Of a DNA stretch of 64,000 bases, positions 1 to 8,785 are shown piece after piece. The position numbers and the translations under genes were made by a program. The DNA is from Bacteroidota bacterium. GTDB taxonomy: Bacteria; Bacteroidota; Bacteroidia; Chitinophagales; Chitinophagaceae. The notes beneath the pieces were generated by a model. It worked only from the letters and a program-made list of their open reading frames with translations. It had not been told where the DNA came from and made no database searches. Each line of letters starts with the position of its first letter. The first letter of the stretch is position 1. The DNA lies in the NCBI GenBank assembly GCA_016868815.1, contig VGFQ01000003.1, positions 248,001 to 312,000 of the forward strand. The letters run 5' to 3'.

Positions 1-1
1 A

Positions 2-1324
2 CTCATGATGGATATCAAAGGCGATCTGAGTGGTATGGCTGCGGCCGGTACTGTGAGCGACCGGGTACAGTCGCGGGTCGATCTGACTGGCATTCCCTGG
101 CAGCCTGCAGCATATCCCGTCGAATTGCTCAGCCTGAGCCATGAGCCAGGCGTCCGCCTGCGCAGCACGATCATCGAGTTTGGCCCCATCCTGTTATCCA
201 AGATCTTGGGTCTCAATGAAACGCAGGAAGGCATTGTCTCTCTTATCTTTAAATATTGCGATGACCAGCAGATGCCGATCCTGGACCTGAAGGATTTTAT
301 CAAAGTGCTTCAGTTTGTCGGCAACGAAGGCAGAAAAGAACTGGAAGGGCAGTATGGGAAAATATCGACGGCCACGACGGGCACCATTCTGCGTAAAGTG
401 GTGGAACTCCAGCAGCAAGGCGCTGATTCATTTTTTGGAGAGCTTTCCTTTGACGTAGAAGACCTGATGCGCATTGCGCCTGACGGCAGAGGGGTCATAC
501 ACATGCTTCGGTTGTCTGACATGCAAAACCGCCCAAAGCTGTTTTCTACCTTTATGCTAGGCTTGCTGGCGGAGTTGTATGCCACCTTGCCCGAAGAAGG
601 AGACCTGGACCGTCCGAAACTCGTCCTATTTATCGATGAGGCCCATCTGGTCTTTCAGGAAGCTACAGCCGCCTTGCTGCAGCAGATGGAGACCGTCATA
701 AAACTTATCCGCTCAAAAGGCGTCGGAATCTTCTTCTGTACTCAGAATCCTCAGGACATCCCCGCCCCGGTGCTCAGTCAGCTGGGCCTTAAAGTCCAGC
801 ATGCCCTGAGGGCATTTACAGCTGCCGACCGAAAGGCCATCCGTACGGCCGCTGAAAACTATCCTGAATCCGGATATTACCAGGTCGATGCGTTGATGAC
901 ACAGTTGGGCATTGGAGAAGCCCTCGTGACCATGCTCAATGAGCAAGGCATTCCAACCCCCCTTGTACATACCTGCCTTCGTCCACCGTCCTCCAGAATG
1001 GGTACTTTGTCAAATGAAGAGATCCTGTCACTGGTCGCTTCTTCCCCCTTAGTGTCTAAATACGATCGCGCACTAGACATCCACAGCGCTTATGAAATGC
1101 TCTCAGAAAAACTCCAGCAGCGGGCAAATTCTTCCGATGATCCGGAGCGGACACTTCGCAGCGGCGGATCCACCCGCAAAGAGCCGACGACCCTGGAAAA
1201 TATCTTGGAAAGCCCCGTAGCCAGGCAGGTGGGTAGAACAGCTGCCAGCATCCTGACCCGCAGCTTGTTGGGTGCGCTTGGATTCACCAGCCGCCCCCGA
1301 AAAAGAGGCAGCAGCCTTTTCTAA
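2..1324 (+). CDS. HerA-like/DUF853 ATPase, C-terminal part (5' truncated by window edge)
   Basis: This is the C-terminal ~440 residues of a DUF853 protein (YjgR type), a predicted cytoplasmic hexameric NTPase related to the HerA DNA translocase. The reading frame is open through the left edge, and the first Met lies inside the conserved MDIKGDLSG segment that follows the nucleotide-binding loop, so it is not the real start. The Walker A motif must lie upstream of the window. The Walker B strand LVLFIDEAH is visible at about residue 210, followed by a sensor-like FFCTQNPQDIP segment. The tail is low-complexity and basic (RPRKRG). The biological role of DUF853 proteins is not settled. A rho-independent terminator follows. 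Family call is firm; function is not. Confidence 0.85.
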   Translation, partial: LMMDIKGDLSGMAAAGTVSDRVQSRVDLTGIPWQPAAYPVELLSLSHEPGVRLRSTIIEFGPILLSKILGLNETQEGIVSLIFKYCDDQQMPILDLKDFIKVLQFVGNEGRKELEGQYGKISTATTGTILRKVVELQQQGADSFFGELSFDVEDLMRIAPDGRGVIHMLRLSDMQNRPKLFSTFMLGLLAELYATLPEEGDLDRPKLVLFIDEAHLVFQEATAALLQQMETVIKLIRSKGVGIFFCTQNPQDIPAPVLSQLGLKVQHALRAFTAADRKAIRTAAENYPESGYYQVDALMTQLGIGEALVTMLNEQGIPTPLVHTCLRPPSSRMGTLSNEEILSLVASSPLVSKYDRALDIHSAYEMLSEKLQQRANSSDDPERTLRSGGSTRKEPTTLENILESPVARQVGRTAASILTRSLLGALGFTSRPRKRGSSLF

Positions 1325-1481
1325 TCGTTAATCTTACCCCTGTACTGCAGCTTATGTGCTAGTAATCATAAGATTATGTGGCTAAATGGCGGTACGAGGA
1401 TTTTTATAAGGCACCCCTTTTTTCAGACGAAAAATTTCTTATGTTTGTGACGGTTTTTCATAGGATATTGGATTTTAAACG

Positions 1482-1512
1482 GCCTGGATTTCTATCCGGG
1501 CTTCTTTTTTTT
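1482..1512 (+). terminator. Rho-independent terminator after the DUF853 gene
   Basis: An 8-bp stem (GCCTGGAT / ATCCGGGC, one G-U pair) with a TTCT loop is followed directly by TTCTTTTTTTT. The T-run reaches the last codon of convergent recQ, so the hairpin separates two converging genes. The opposite strand has a weaker T-rich flank and could also use it. Confidence 0.75.
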
Positions 1513-3409
1513 AGGACCGCCAATGCAATTTTCCATCCTCATCTAGAATCAGGTATCCTTCCTTTCTCAGGGCCTCTATTGAACTTTTGAACAAAGCTTC
1601 GTTGCTGGAAAGCCTGGGGGCTAGTATGTCCAGTGCCAGTGGTTGGGAGTCTAGGGCTGCTTTGATCTTCAGGCTCATCTGGTGCACTTCGCTTGAAGTG
1701 AACGTGGTCTTGTCTCGCGCCAGGCAGATATCACAGTGCCCACAATCCCGGATCGAATGATCTCCAAAGTATTGGCCTATATAGGCGGCCCTGCAATTGT
1801 TTGTGCTCAAATAGCCGACCATACCTGCAATGCGTTCGGAATAGTGTTGTTTTCTTTCCAGATAGGCAGCCATGTCTATATATAAGTCATCTGCTTTGAC
1901 CCTGTTTTGCAGGAAACGGATATGAGGGCTTTCCAGGGCGGGCTGATAGATAATTATGCCAATGCGATGAAGCCGGGTCAGCTGCTGACGGATTAGGGCC
2001 TCCTGCTGTCGCAGGGTTCTGGCCAGTGCTCGTTCGACGATCGGTACGGGACCATCTACGATGCCTGTATATGAGCGTAAAAGGCTTTGTATCAGAGGTT
2101 CCAGCTCGGGCTCCAGTACTGCCTGGGCCTGCCATTGGTCCCGGGTAGTGATAAAATGCACGGTGGAAGGCCGGAAAGCCTGCTCCTGGAAGTCCAGGAT
2201 GCCTTCTTGCTGCATGGCCTGCAGGGAGTGCAGGACTTCGGGCACCTTGAGCTGGAAGCGTTCTGCAAGTGCCCTGATGTCCAATGCATAGGTGCGGTCT
2301 TCCCCGATGCCACTGGGCAGTTGCAGGTAGTTGGCCAGGGATTGGTACACTTTCCGGATGACGGAGAGGGCTGGGTATCGGATGTCGGGAAGCCGCAAAA
2401 GTTCTACAGCATCCATCGGCCGGGAGAGTACGTAGGCCTTGGCTGCCTGACCGTCCCGTCCGGCCCGGCCCGCCTCCTGATAAAAATTCTCCAGGCTGTC
2501 CGGAGGCTCTGTATGAATCACGCAACGGACATCTGGCTTGTCGATGCCCATCCCGAACGCATTGGTGGCGACAATGATCTGAACTTTGTTCTGCACCCAG
2601 TCCAGTTGGCGAGTCTTTCGAGCCTCCCTGTCAAGCCCAGCATGATAGAAGGCGGCTGGCAGTCCAGAGCGTTGCAGCCATCCGGCATAATCCACCGTCT
2701 TCCGCCTGGACCGGCAGTAGACGATGCTGGGGCCAGGGGTTTTCCTTAGAATCTCAACCAGGCTGGCAGACCGAGATTCGACGGGCAGTATGTGATAGGA
2801 GAGATTTGGCCTTTCAAATGACTGCCGGAAGAGGGATGGATTTCGTAGGGCCAGTTTTTCCGCTATCTCCGCTTGTACCCTGGCGGTGGCAGAGGCTGTC
2901 AGCGCTAGGACCGGGATCTCTTTGTGCCATTTCCGCACGGAAGCGATCTGCAGGTAGGTGGGGCGGAAGTCATGGCCCCATTGGGAGATGCAATGGGCCT
3001 CATCGACTGCCAGCAGGCAAAGGGGCATCCAGGGAAGGGCTTCCAGGAAGCTGTCTGTCTGCAGGCGCTCTGGCGATACGTAAAGGAATTTGTACACACC
3101 CTCTACGGCCTCCTGCAGGATGCGACGATTCTCCGGGGTGCTCAGGCCGGCATAAAGGGAAGCAGCCGCTATGCCTTTACGGGATAGCTGTGCCAGTTGG
3201 TCTTCCATCAAGGCGATTAGTGGAGTGACCACCAGGCATAGGCCGGGTAAAGCCATAGCAGGCACCTGAAAACAAACCGACTTTCCCCCGCCGGTAGGTA
3301 GGATCGCTAGGCTGTCGCGCCCTTTCATGACTTCCTGAATGATCTCTTCCTGCATGGGCCGGAAAGAGGTATGTCCCCAATAGGTCAACAGAATCTCACG
3401 GGGCGTCAT
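1511..3409 (-). CDS. recQ: ATP-dependent DNA helicase RecQ
   Basis: A 632-residue superfamily 2 3'-5' DNA helicase acting in recombination and replication-fork repair. Walker A PTGGGKS lies at about residues 38-44 and the DEAH box at 136-139, continuing into the RecQ aromatic-rich loop (CISQWGHDFRP). Helicase motif VI appears as QEAGRAGRDG. The RecQ zinc-binding Cys cluster follows (NCR...CGHCDIC), then a winged-helix region. There is no clear HRDC domain, although the length matches RecQ proteins of this phylum. The ATG giving MTPREIL is chosen over a TTG four codons upstream. The start lies 24 bp downstream of the copper ATPase stop on the same strand, so the two may be co-transcribed. Confidence 0.93.
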   Translation of the reverse strand: MTPREILLTYWGHTSFRPMQEEIIQEVMKGRDSLAILPTGGGKSVCFQVPAMALPGLCLVVTPLIALMEDQLAQLSRKGIAAASLYAGLSTPENRRILQEAVEGVYKFLYVSPERLQTDSFLEALPWMPLCLLAVDEAHCISQWGHDFRPTYLQIASVRKWHKEIPVLALTASATARVQAEIAEKLALRNPSLFRQSFERPNLSYHILPVESRSASLVEILRKTPGPSIVYCRSRRKTVDYAGWLQRSGLPAAFYHAGLDREARKTRQLDWVQNKVQIIVATNAFGMGIDKPDVRCVIHTEPPDSLENFYQEAGRAGRDGQAAKAYVLSRPMDAVELLRLPDIRYPALSVIRKVYQSLANYLQLPSGIGEDRTYALDIRALAERFQLKVPEVLHSLQAMQQEGILDFQEQAFRPSTVHFITTRDQWQAQAVLEPELEPLIQSLLRSYTGIVDGPVPIVERALARTLRQQEALIRQQLTRLHRIGIIIYQPALESPHIRFLQNRVKADDLYIDMAAYLERKQHYSERIAGMVGYLSTNNCRAAYIGQYFGDHSIRDCGHCDICLARDKTTFTSSEVHQMSLKIKAALDSQPLALDILAPRLSSNEALFKSSIEALRKEGYLILDEDGKLHWRS

Positions 3410-3433
3410 GGGGCATTGCAATTTCGCCGGGGC

Positions 3434-5554
3434 TTAGGAAACTTTTCGGACGAAGAGCCGCATAGAATTGGCTGCCAGTACGACATCACTCAGACCCATC
3501 ACGAGGGCCCCCACTCTGGGCGTCAGCAAGCCCATGGCAGCCACCGGGATGGCGATGAGGTTATACAGGAAAGCCCAAAAAAGGTTCTGCCGAATCGTCT
3601 GATAGGTGGAGATGCCGAGGCCCATAGCCATTGGCAGTTTTGTGAGGCCATGGTTCATCAATACGACCTGTGCATGTTGCATCGCCAGCTGGGAAGCATC
3701 GCTGAGGGAGATGCCGATGGTTGCCGCTGCCAACGCAGGGGCATCGTTGATGCCATCCCCCACCATGACGGTAGGGGCTTGTTGCGACAGCTGGGTGATC
3801 TTTTGCTGTTTTTCAGCAGGCGACTGTCGGGCATGCCATTCATCCATCCCAAGTTTGTCGGCTAGATCCCGGCAGCGGCGTTCCTGATCGCCACTTAGCA
3901 GGCAGGTGCGTATGCCACGTCTCCGAAGCCATTGGATGACCTCGGCCGCCTCCGGGCGTACCTCGTCGGTGAGACTAACCAGTCCGACCAGGGCGTCATT
4001 CTTTACCACATACACCTGGTGGCTGGCATCGTGGGTGAGGTGGGAGGCCATCTCATAAGATCCTACACGCCAGCGGTTGCCTTCCCTGTCGACGGCGTGC
4101 ATACCCATCCCTTTGACTTCTTCCACAGACTGCCATCGGATGTCAGTCGGCTGTCTGTATGCCAGTGCAAGACATCTTGCCATCGGATGGTTGGAGTGTC
4201 GTTCTATCGAGCCGATGATTTTTTTGAGTTCTTCCTCTGGCATGCCTATGGCTTGGAAGGTTTCGATGGAAAACTGACCGGTCGTGAGCGTGCCTGTCTT
4301 GTCGAAGACCACTTGGCGGATTTGCCGGAAAGCCTCCAGCCCAGCCGCCTGGCGGAAGAGGATCCCTTGCCGGGCTGCCCTACCCATCCCTACAGCTACT
4401 GCGGCCGGCGTCGCCAGTCCCATGGCACAAGGACAGGCGATGACCAGGACGGCGATGGCGCGCATGAGGCTAGGCGTGAAATCTTCCAAGACATACCCGT
4501 TGACCGCCAGCGTGAGGAGAGATATCCCCAACACGACCGGTACGAAGACGGCACTGATGCGGTCGGCTAGCTTTTGGACGGGTGGCTTCTCGCCTTGTGC
4601 CCGTCGGACCATGTCGAGGATGCCTGCCAGCACGGTGTCATTCCCTACAGCCGTCACTTGGGCACGTACCGTCCCGGACGACAGAATGCTTCCACCTATC
4701 AGCCCGTCTTTGGGGCGCCTATGGACCGGCAGGCTTTCACCGGTCACGATGGCTTCGTCCACTTGCGCTTCACCCCAGAGGATCTTGCAGTCGATCGGCA
4801 CTTGCTCACCGCTGCGGATCAGCAAGAGGTCGCCTACCTTCAGCTGGTCGTTGGAAATGGGGAATATCTGTTCCTGGTGGTCTCCGTCAAAAGCGATCAT
4901 ATTGGCCATCACCTTTTGTGAACGCAGAAGCGTACTCAGCGCCCGCTGGGTGGAGACCATGGATGCCTCTTCCATCCAGTTGCCAAGGAATACCAGGGTG
5001 ATGATGGAGGCTGCCGTCTCGTAAAATTGGTAAAGGGGGCCCAGCTGCAGCAGGCTGCCGGTGAGGCTATAGCAAAAGGCGGCCAAGGACCCTAGGGCAA
5101 CCAACACATTCATATTCGGGATGCCGTGGCCTAGGCTCTTCACCGCGCTCCTGCCGAAGAAAGACATTCCCATGAGAAATACAGGCAGGCAGAGCAAACA
5201 TTGAACCCACGGGTTTTCAAGCCAGTGCAGGCTGCCTGGCAGCTGATGGTGCAGCAGATGCGTACCCGTCAGCACCAGTGAGAAAGGAAGACAGCTAAGG
5301 AAGCGGCTCTTATGATCGGAGAAAAGTCCTTTTTTGACAGGCGCACCATCTGCTGCTTCTATCACCTGATAGCCAAGCTCCTCGATGCCTTTCTTCAATT
5401 TCGCGAGGCTTTGGCCCTGATGTTCGAAGCACACATGCCCTTTGATGGCATCCACACTCACCGACTGCTGTCCTTGCTTTCCCAGATATTGATGGATCGT
5501 CAATGCGCAGTTGGCACAATCCATGCCTTCGACCTTCCATCGTATGGTTGCCAT
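3434..5554 (-). CDS. copA: Copper-type heavy-metal P-type ATPase
   Basis: A 706-residue P1B-ATPase of the inner membrane, predicted to export Cu(I) or a similar soft metal. One N-terminal heavy-metal-associated domain carries GMDCANC at residues 10-16. The transmembrane metal site is the CPC motif in ACPCAMGLATP, about residue 371. The phosphorylation motif DKTGTLT is at about 416 and the hinge GDGINDAPA at about 600. CPC plus a GMxCxxC domain indicates the CopA subgroup, but substrate is inferred from motifs only. It is first in a likely two-gene unit with recQ and diverges from tsaE across ~95 bp. No copper chaperone or metal-responsive regulator lies beside it. Confidence 0.9.
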   Translation of the reverse strand: MATIRWKVEGMDCANCALTIHQYLGKQGQQSVSVDAIKGHVCFEHQGQSLAKLKKGIEELGYQVIEAADGAPVKKGLFSDHKSRFLSCLPFSLVLTGTHLLHHQLPGSLHWLENPWVQCLLCLPVFLMGMSFFGRSAVKSLGHGIPNMNVLVALGSLAAFCYSLTGSLLQLGPLYQFYETAASIITLVFLGNWMEEASMVSTQRALSTLLRSQKVMANMIAFDGDHQEQIFPISNDQLKVGDLLLIRSGEQVPIDCKILWGEAQVDEAIVTGESLPVHRRPKDGLIGGSILSSGTVRAQVTAVGNDTVLAGILDMVRRAQGEKPPVQKLADRISAVFVPVVLGISLLTLAVNGYVLEDFTPSLMRAIAVLVIACPCAMGLATPAAVAVGMGRAARQGILFRQAAGLEAFRQIRQVVFDKTGTLTTGQFSIETFQAIGMPEEELKKIIGSIERHSNHPMARCLALAYRQPTDIRWQSVEEVKGMGMHAVDREGNRWRVGSYEMASHLTHDASHQVYVVKNDALVGLVSLTDEVRPEAAEVIQWLRRRGIRTCLLSGDQERRCRDLADKLGMDEWHARQSPAEKQQKITQLSQQAPTVMVGDGINDAPALAAATIGISLSDASQLAMQHAQVVLMNHGLTKLPMAMGLGISTYQTIRQNLFWAFLYNLIAIPVAAMGLLTPRVGALVMGLSDVVLAANSMRLFVRKVS

Positions 5555-5647
5555 GCTACGAAGGTACCAAGAGCGGATGATTCTGGTCGTACATAACCCA
5601 GCTGGCTTCCGTCTCTCTATCTTACCTTTACCGCATCTTCAACCATA

Positions 5648-6079
5648 TTGGACAGGGTATTTCATCTCAAGGAATTGGAGACGGTCGCTGAAGCCTGCTG
5701 GTCGGCCGCACAGGGTGCCAGGGTCATAGCCTTCCATGGTTCTCTGGGTGCGGGCAAGACAACCCTCATCGCAGCCCTCTGCCGCCAGCAAGGGGTCCTC
5801 TCCTCGGTCTCTAGCCCCACCTTTGCCCTAGCCAATGAGTATCTCTTACCCAACGGGCGCGGAGTCATCTATCACCTCGACTTCTATCGCCTGCAGCATG
5901 CATCAGAGGCTTTTGAAGCCGGGCTTGAGGATTTGCTTCATTCAGAATCCCTTTGCTTTGTCGAGTGGCCAGAACGAGTGCCGGCCATCCTCCCCGCTGG
6001 CACGGTTCATGTCTGGCTGGAGGGGGTCTCAGACGCAGAGCGGCGCATCATCGTCCGAATTCCCACGGAGAATGGGTAA
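5648..6079 (+). CDS. tsaE: tRNA threonylcarbamoyladenosine biosynthesis ATPase TsaE
   Basis: A 143-residue cytoplasmic P-loop protein of the TsaE (YjeE) family, which drives turnover of the TsaB-TsaD complex making t6A37 in tRNAs that read ANN codons. Walker A GSLGAGKTT lies at about residues 31-39. Further family features are SSPTFAL and the LDFYRL strand, and the C-terminus carries the FVEWPERV segment typical of the family. The only plausible start is TTG; there is no in-frame ATG close by. Alanine dehydrogenase begins 22 bp downstream, a pairing seen in other Bacteroidota, so the two probably share a transcript. Confidence 0.92.
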   Translation: MDRVFHLKELETVAEACWSAAQGARVIAFHGSLGAGKTTLIAALCRQQGVLSSVSSPTFALANEYLLPNGRGVIYHLDFYRLQHASEAFEAGLEDLLHSESLCFVEWPERVPAILPAGTVHVWLEGVSDAERRIIVRIPTENG

Positions 6080-6101
6080 CTTGTGATGCTTACAATCTGC
6101 G

Positions 6102-7319
6102 ATGTCCAATTCAAAGCCCAATATCAACATGCCCTTCTCCTACGAGCCGATGGAGGGTATGCTGGACCTGCCTCCCCGTCCATCGTCTCTCCTGGTGGGG
6201 ATTCCCCGGGAGCATGCCTTCCAGGAAAGTCGCGTTGCAATCACTCCAGATGCGGCGGGCGTACTGATCAGCAATGGACACGGCGTTGTCGTGGAGCACC
6301 GGGCAGGAGAAGGCGCACAGTTCAGCGACCAGGAGTATAGCGAGGTGGGTGCACGCATCGCCCACGACCGGAAGGAAGTCTTTGAATGCGCCATCGTGGC
6401 CAAGTCAGCTCCAGTCAGTGAAGAAGAGCTAAGCCTCCTACAGCATAGCCAGACCATCATCTCCCCCATCCACTTGCCTGTCATGCGCCGCCATATACTG
6501 GAGCATATGATGGAGAAGCGCATCACGGCTCTTTCATTCGAGAACCTTAAAGACGAGTCAGGTCATAATCCGATCGTCCGCAGTATGAGTGAGATTGCCG
6601 GCAGTGCTGTGATGCTCATCGCTGGCCAGTACCTCGGCGATGCGCGGCAAGGGCGGGGTGTGTTGCTGGGTGGCATTTCAGGCATCCCTCCGGCCAAGGT
6701 GGTGATCATCGGTGCTGGGATTGTCGGGGAATATGCCGCCCGTACCGCCCTCGCCCTCGGGGCCAGTGTCAAGATTTTCGACAATGATATCTACCGCTTG
6801 AAGCGGCTGCAGAACAACATGGGGGCCCGGCTTTGGACCTCCGTCATCGAACCTCGCATTCTCGCCAAACAGCTCAGGACCTGTGACGTCGCGGTCGGCG
6901 CCTTATCTTCTTCGGGGGGGCGCACGCCGGTGGTAGTGACGGAGGAGATGGTTTCCAGGATGCGCCCAGGGAGTGTGATCATCGACGTGAGTATCGACCG
7001 GGGTGGCTGTTTTGAAACCTCTGAGATCACTTCGCATGAGCAACCGGTCATCCTGCGCCATGGCGTCCAACACTACTGTGTCCCCAACATCCCCTCTCGA
7101 TTTGCTCAGACGGCTTCGCAGGCGGTCAGCAATGTACTCATGCCATTATTAATTCGCATCGCGGACGAGGGAGGGCTGGAGAACCTCATCCGACATCTTT
7201 ATAACATCCGCGCTGGCATCTATGTATTTCGGGGTGCCGTCACCAGCCCATACCTCAGCGAACGGTTCGACCTCAAATACACAGATCTGAATCTCTTGCT
7301 CGCCAGCAGCCATCAGTGA
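6102..7319 (+). CDS. ald: Alanine dehydrogenase
   Basis: A 405-residue member of the alanine dehydrogenase/pyridine nucleotide transhydrogenase family, expected to interconvert L-alanine and pyruvate plus ammonium with NAD. The N-terminal catalytic segment VGIPREHAFQESRVAITP is typical of the family. The Rossmann nucleotide loop GAGIVGEYAA starts at about residue 203. The C-terminal region keeps the VPNIPSRFAQTAS block. It is somewhat longer than the ~370-aa Bacillus enzyme because of an N-terminal extension, as in other Bacteroidota. It follows tsaE by 22 bp and converges on the ABC ATPase gene with a 7-bp overlap of the ends. Confidence 0.9.
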   Translation: MSNSKPNINMPFSYEPMEGMLDLPPRPSSLLVGIPREHAFQESRVAITPDAAGVLISNGHGVVVEHRAGEGAQFSDQEYSEVGARIAHDRKEVFECAIVAKSAPVSEEELSLLQHSQTIISPIHLPVMRRHILEHMMEKRITALSFENLKDESGHNPIVRSMSEIAGSAVMLIAGQYLGDARQGRGVLLGGISGIPPAKVVIIGAGIVGEYAARTALALGASVKIFDNDIYRLKRLQNNMGARLWTSVIEPRILAKQLRTCDVAVGALSSSGGRTPVVVTEEMVSRMRPGSVIIDVSIDRGGCFETSEITSHEQPVILRHGVQHYCVPNIPSRFAQTASQAVSNVLMPLLIRIADEGGLENLIRHLYNIRAGIYVFRGAVTSPYLSERFDLKYTDLNLLLASSHQ

Positions 7320-7945
7320 GGCCGTGGCAGTTTCCACTGCTGGACTTGGACGATCTCATCACAGAAGGAATATTCTGACTCCATATTGCTGCCTATCAGC
7401 ACGAGCCTCTCGCCGCGGCAGTCATCTATCCATTTTTCATATAGGGCGATGCCTGTCCGGTCCAGGTTGGTGCATGGCTCATCTAGGATGAGCGCCGTGC
7501 TCTGGGAGAAGAAGGCTTGCGCGAGTCGAAGCCGTTGCTTCATACCACTGCTGTAATGACGGATTTGCTTTGTGGCTGCCCCTGCAAGTCCGGCTTTCTC
7601 CAATAGGTCCTTAGGGGTTAAGTCCGGCAAAAGGGGTCTGAGGCCGGCATGGAACTGCAGGAACTCGAGCCCAGACATCTCTTCTATTAATTCCATGTAA
7701 GGGGCTGCAAAGGAGAGGAGGTCTCTTTCTTGCCCACTTTCCAGTGGCTGCTCACTGGACTTATATTCGATGTGGCCTTCCGAGAGTCCTGCCATGCCTC
7801 CGATCACCTGCAGGAGTGTCGATTTGCCAGAGCCGTTGGGTCCCGTGATGGCATAGCTGCGGCCGGGTGTAAATTGAAAGCCGGCGTGACGGAAGATCCA
7901 GTCGCGTTGGAAACGCTTCCCGGCATCAGTCAGACAGATCCTCAT
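7313..7945 (-). CDS. ABC transporter ATP-binding protein (lpx operon)
   Basis: A 210-residue ABC ATPase with Walker A GPNGSGKST (about residues 35-43), signature YSSGMKQRLRLAQAF (about 135) and Walker B ALILDEPC (about 154). Only the nucleotide-binding domain is present; no permease gene lies beside it, so the partner is unknown. It is the last gene of the lipid A biosynthesis run and its start overlaps the lpxA end by 20 bp, so it is translationally linked to lpxA. A role in moving envelope components is possible, but the position is the only support. This type of short ABC ATPase after lpxA is common in Bacteroidota. Confidence 0.85.
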   Translation of the reverse strand: MRICLTDAGKRFQRDWIFRHAGFQFTPGRSYAITGPNGSGKSTLLQVIGGMAGLSEGHIEYKSSEQPLESGQERDLLSFAAPYMELIEEMSGLEFLQFHAGLRPLLPDLTPKDLLEKAGLAGAATKQIRHYSSGMKQRLRLAQAFFSQSTALILDEPCTNLDRTGIALYEKWIDDCRGERLVLIGSNMESEYSFCDEIVQVQQWKLPRPH

Positions 7946-8732
7946 CCTGGCCGTTTTTCATATACCGCTTGATGATGCCACGGCCGCTTTCCCGGATAAA
8001 TGAGATGATCTCGTCGCGCTCATCCGTCACAGGAAATTCCTCTTCAATATGTCTAAGGGCCTGGGTGGTATTCATGCCTTTGATGAATATATGACGGTAG
8101 ATATCCATGATGTGGTTGATCTTGTCGACCGTGAAACCGCGACGCTTAAGACCTATCGAGTTGACGCCTGCATAACTGAGGGGCTGCCGGCCTGCTTTGA
8201 TGTAGGGCGGCACGTCTTTGCGCACCAGCGACCCTCCCGCTACAAAGCTGTACTGGCCAATGTTGACAAACTGGTGGACAGCACACATGCCCGCCAGGAT
8301 GGCATAATTGCCGATGGTGACATGTCCTGCGACCTGTGTATTATTACTGAGGATGCATGCGTCTCCGATCAGGCAGTCATGGGCGATGTGCGTGTAGGCC
8401 ATGATGAGGCAGTTGTTTCCGACGACGGTACGACTCCGGTCTTTGGTACCCCGGTGGATGGTCACGAACTCCCTGATCGATGTGTTGTCCCCAATAACGA
8501 CAATGGACTCTTCCCCCTCAAATTTCAAGTCTTGTGGAATGGCAGATAGGACGGCCCCGGGGAAGATGCGACAATTGCGCCCGATCCGGGCGCCTTCCAT
8601 GATCGTCACATTACTGCCAATCCAGGTACCTTCGCCGATTTCAACGTCCTGGTGGATGACTGTGAAGGGGTCTATCTTGACATTGGTCGCCAGGCGCGCA
8701 TTGGGATGTATGTAGGTATGGGGATGGATCAT
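7926..8732 (-). CDS. lpxA: UDP-N-acetylglucosamine acyltransferase LpxA
   Basis: A 268-residue left-handed beta-helix acyltransferase with dense hexapeptide repeats (for example IGEGTWIG, IGRNCRIF, IGDNTSIREF). It transfers a 3-hydroxyacyl chain from ACP to UDP-GlcNAc, the first step of lipid A synthesis, in the cytoplasm. The catalytic-His region is visible as AYTHIAHDCLIGD, and the C-terminal helical domain (NSIGLKRRGF) matches LpxA rather than LpxD. Length matches the E. coli enzyme (262 aa). It sits between lpxC-fabZ (53-bp gap) and the ABC ATPase gene. Confidence 0.95.
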   Translation of the reverse strand: MIHPHTYIHPNARLATNVKIDPFTVIHQDVEIGEGTWIGSNVTIMEGARIGRNCRIFPGAVLSAIPQDLKFEGEESIVVIGDNTSIREFVTIHRGTKDRSRTVVGNNCLIMAYTHIAHDCLIGDACILSNNTQVAGHVTIGNYAILAGMCAVHQFVNIGQYSFVAGGSLVRKDVPPYIKAGRQPLSYAGVNSIGLKRRGFTVDKINHIMDIYRHIFIKGMNTTQALRHIEEEFPVTDERDEIISFIRESGRGIIKRYMKNGQDEDLSD

Positions 8733-8785
8733 CTTGCGCAGGTATTCTGTCAGCCTCCAGGCAGTATATTATATTTTTTTTGATC

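Noticed and set aside
1378..1590. A 70-codon open frame after the DUF853 gene
   Set aside because: It runs through the terminator hairpin and the 3' end of recQ, and its sequence is low-complexity with no family features.
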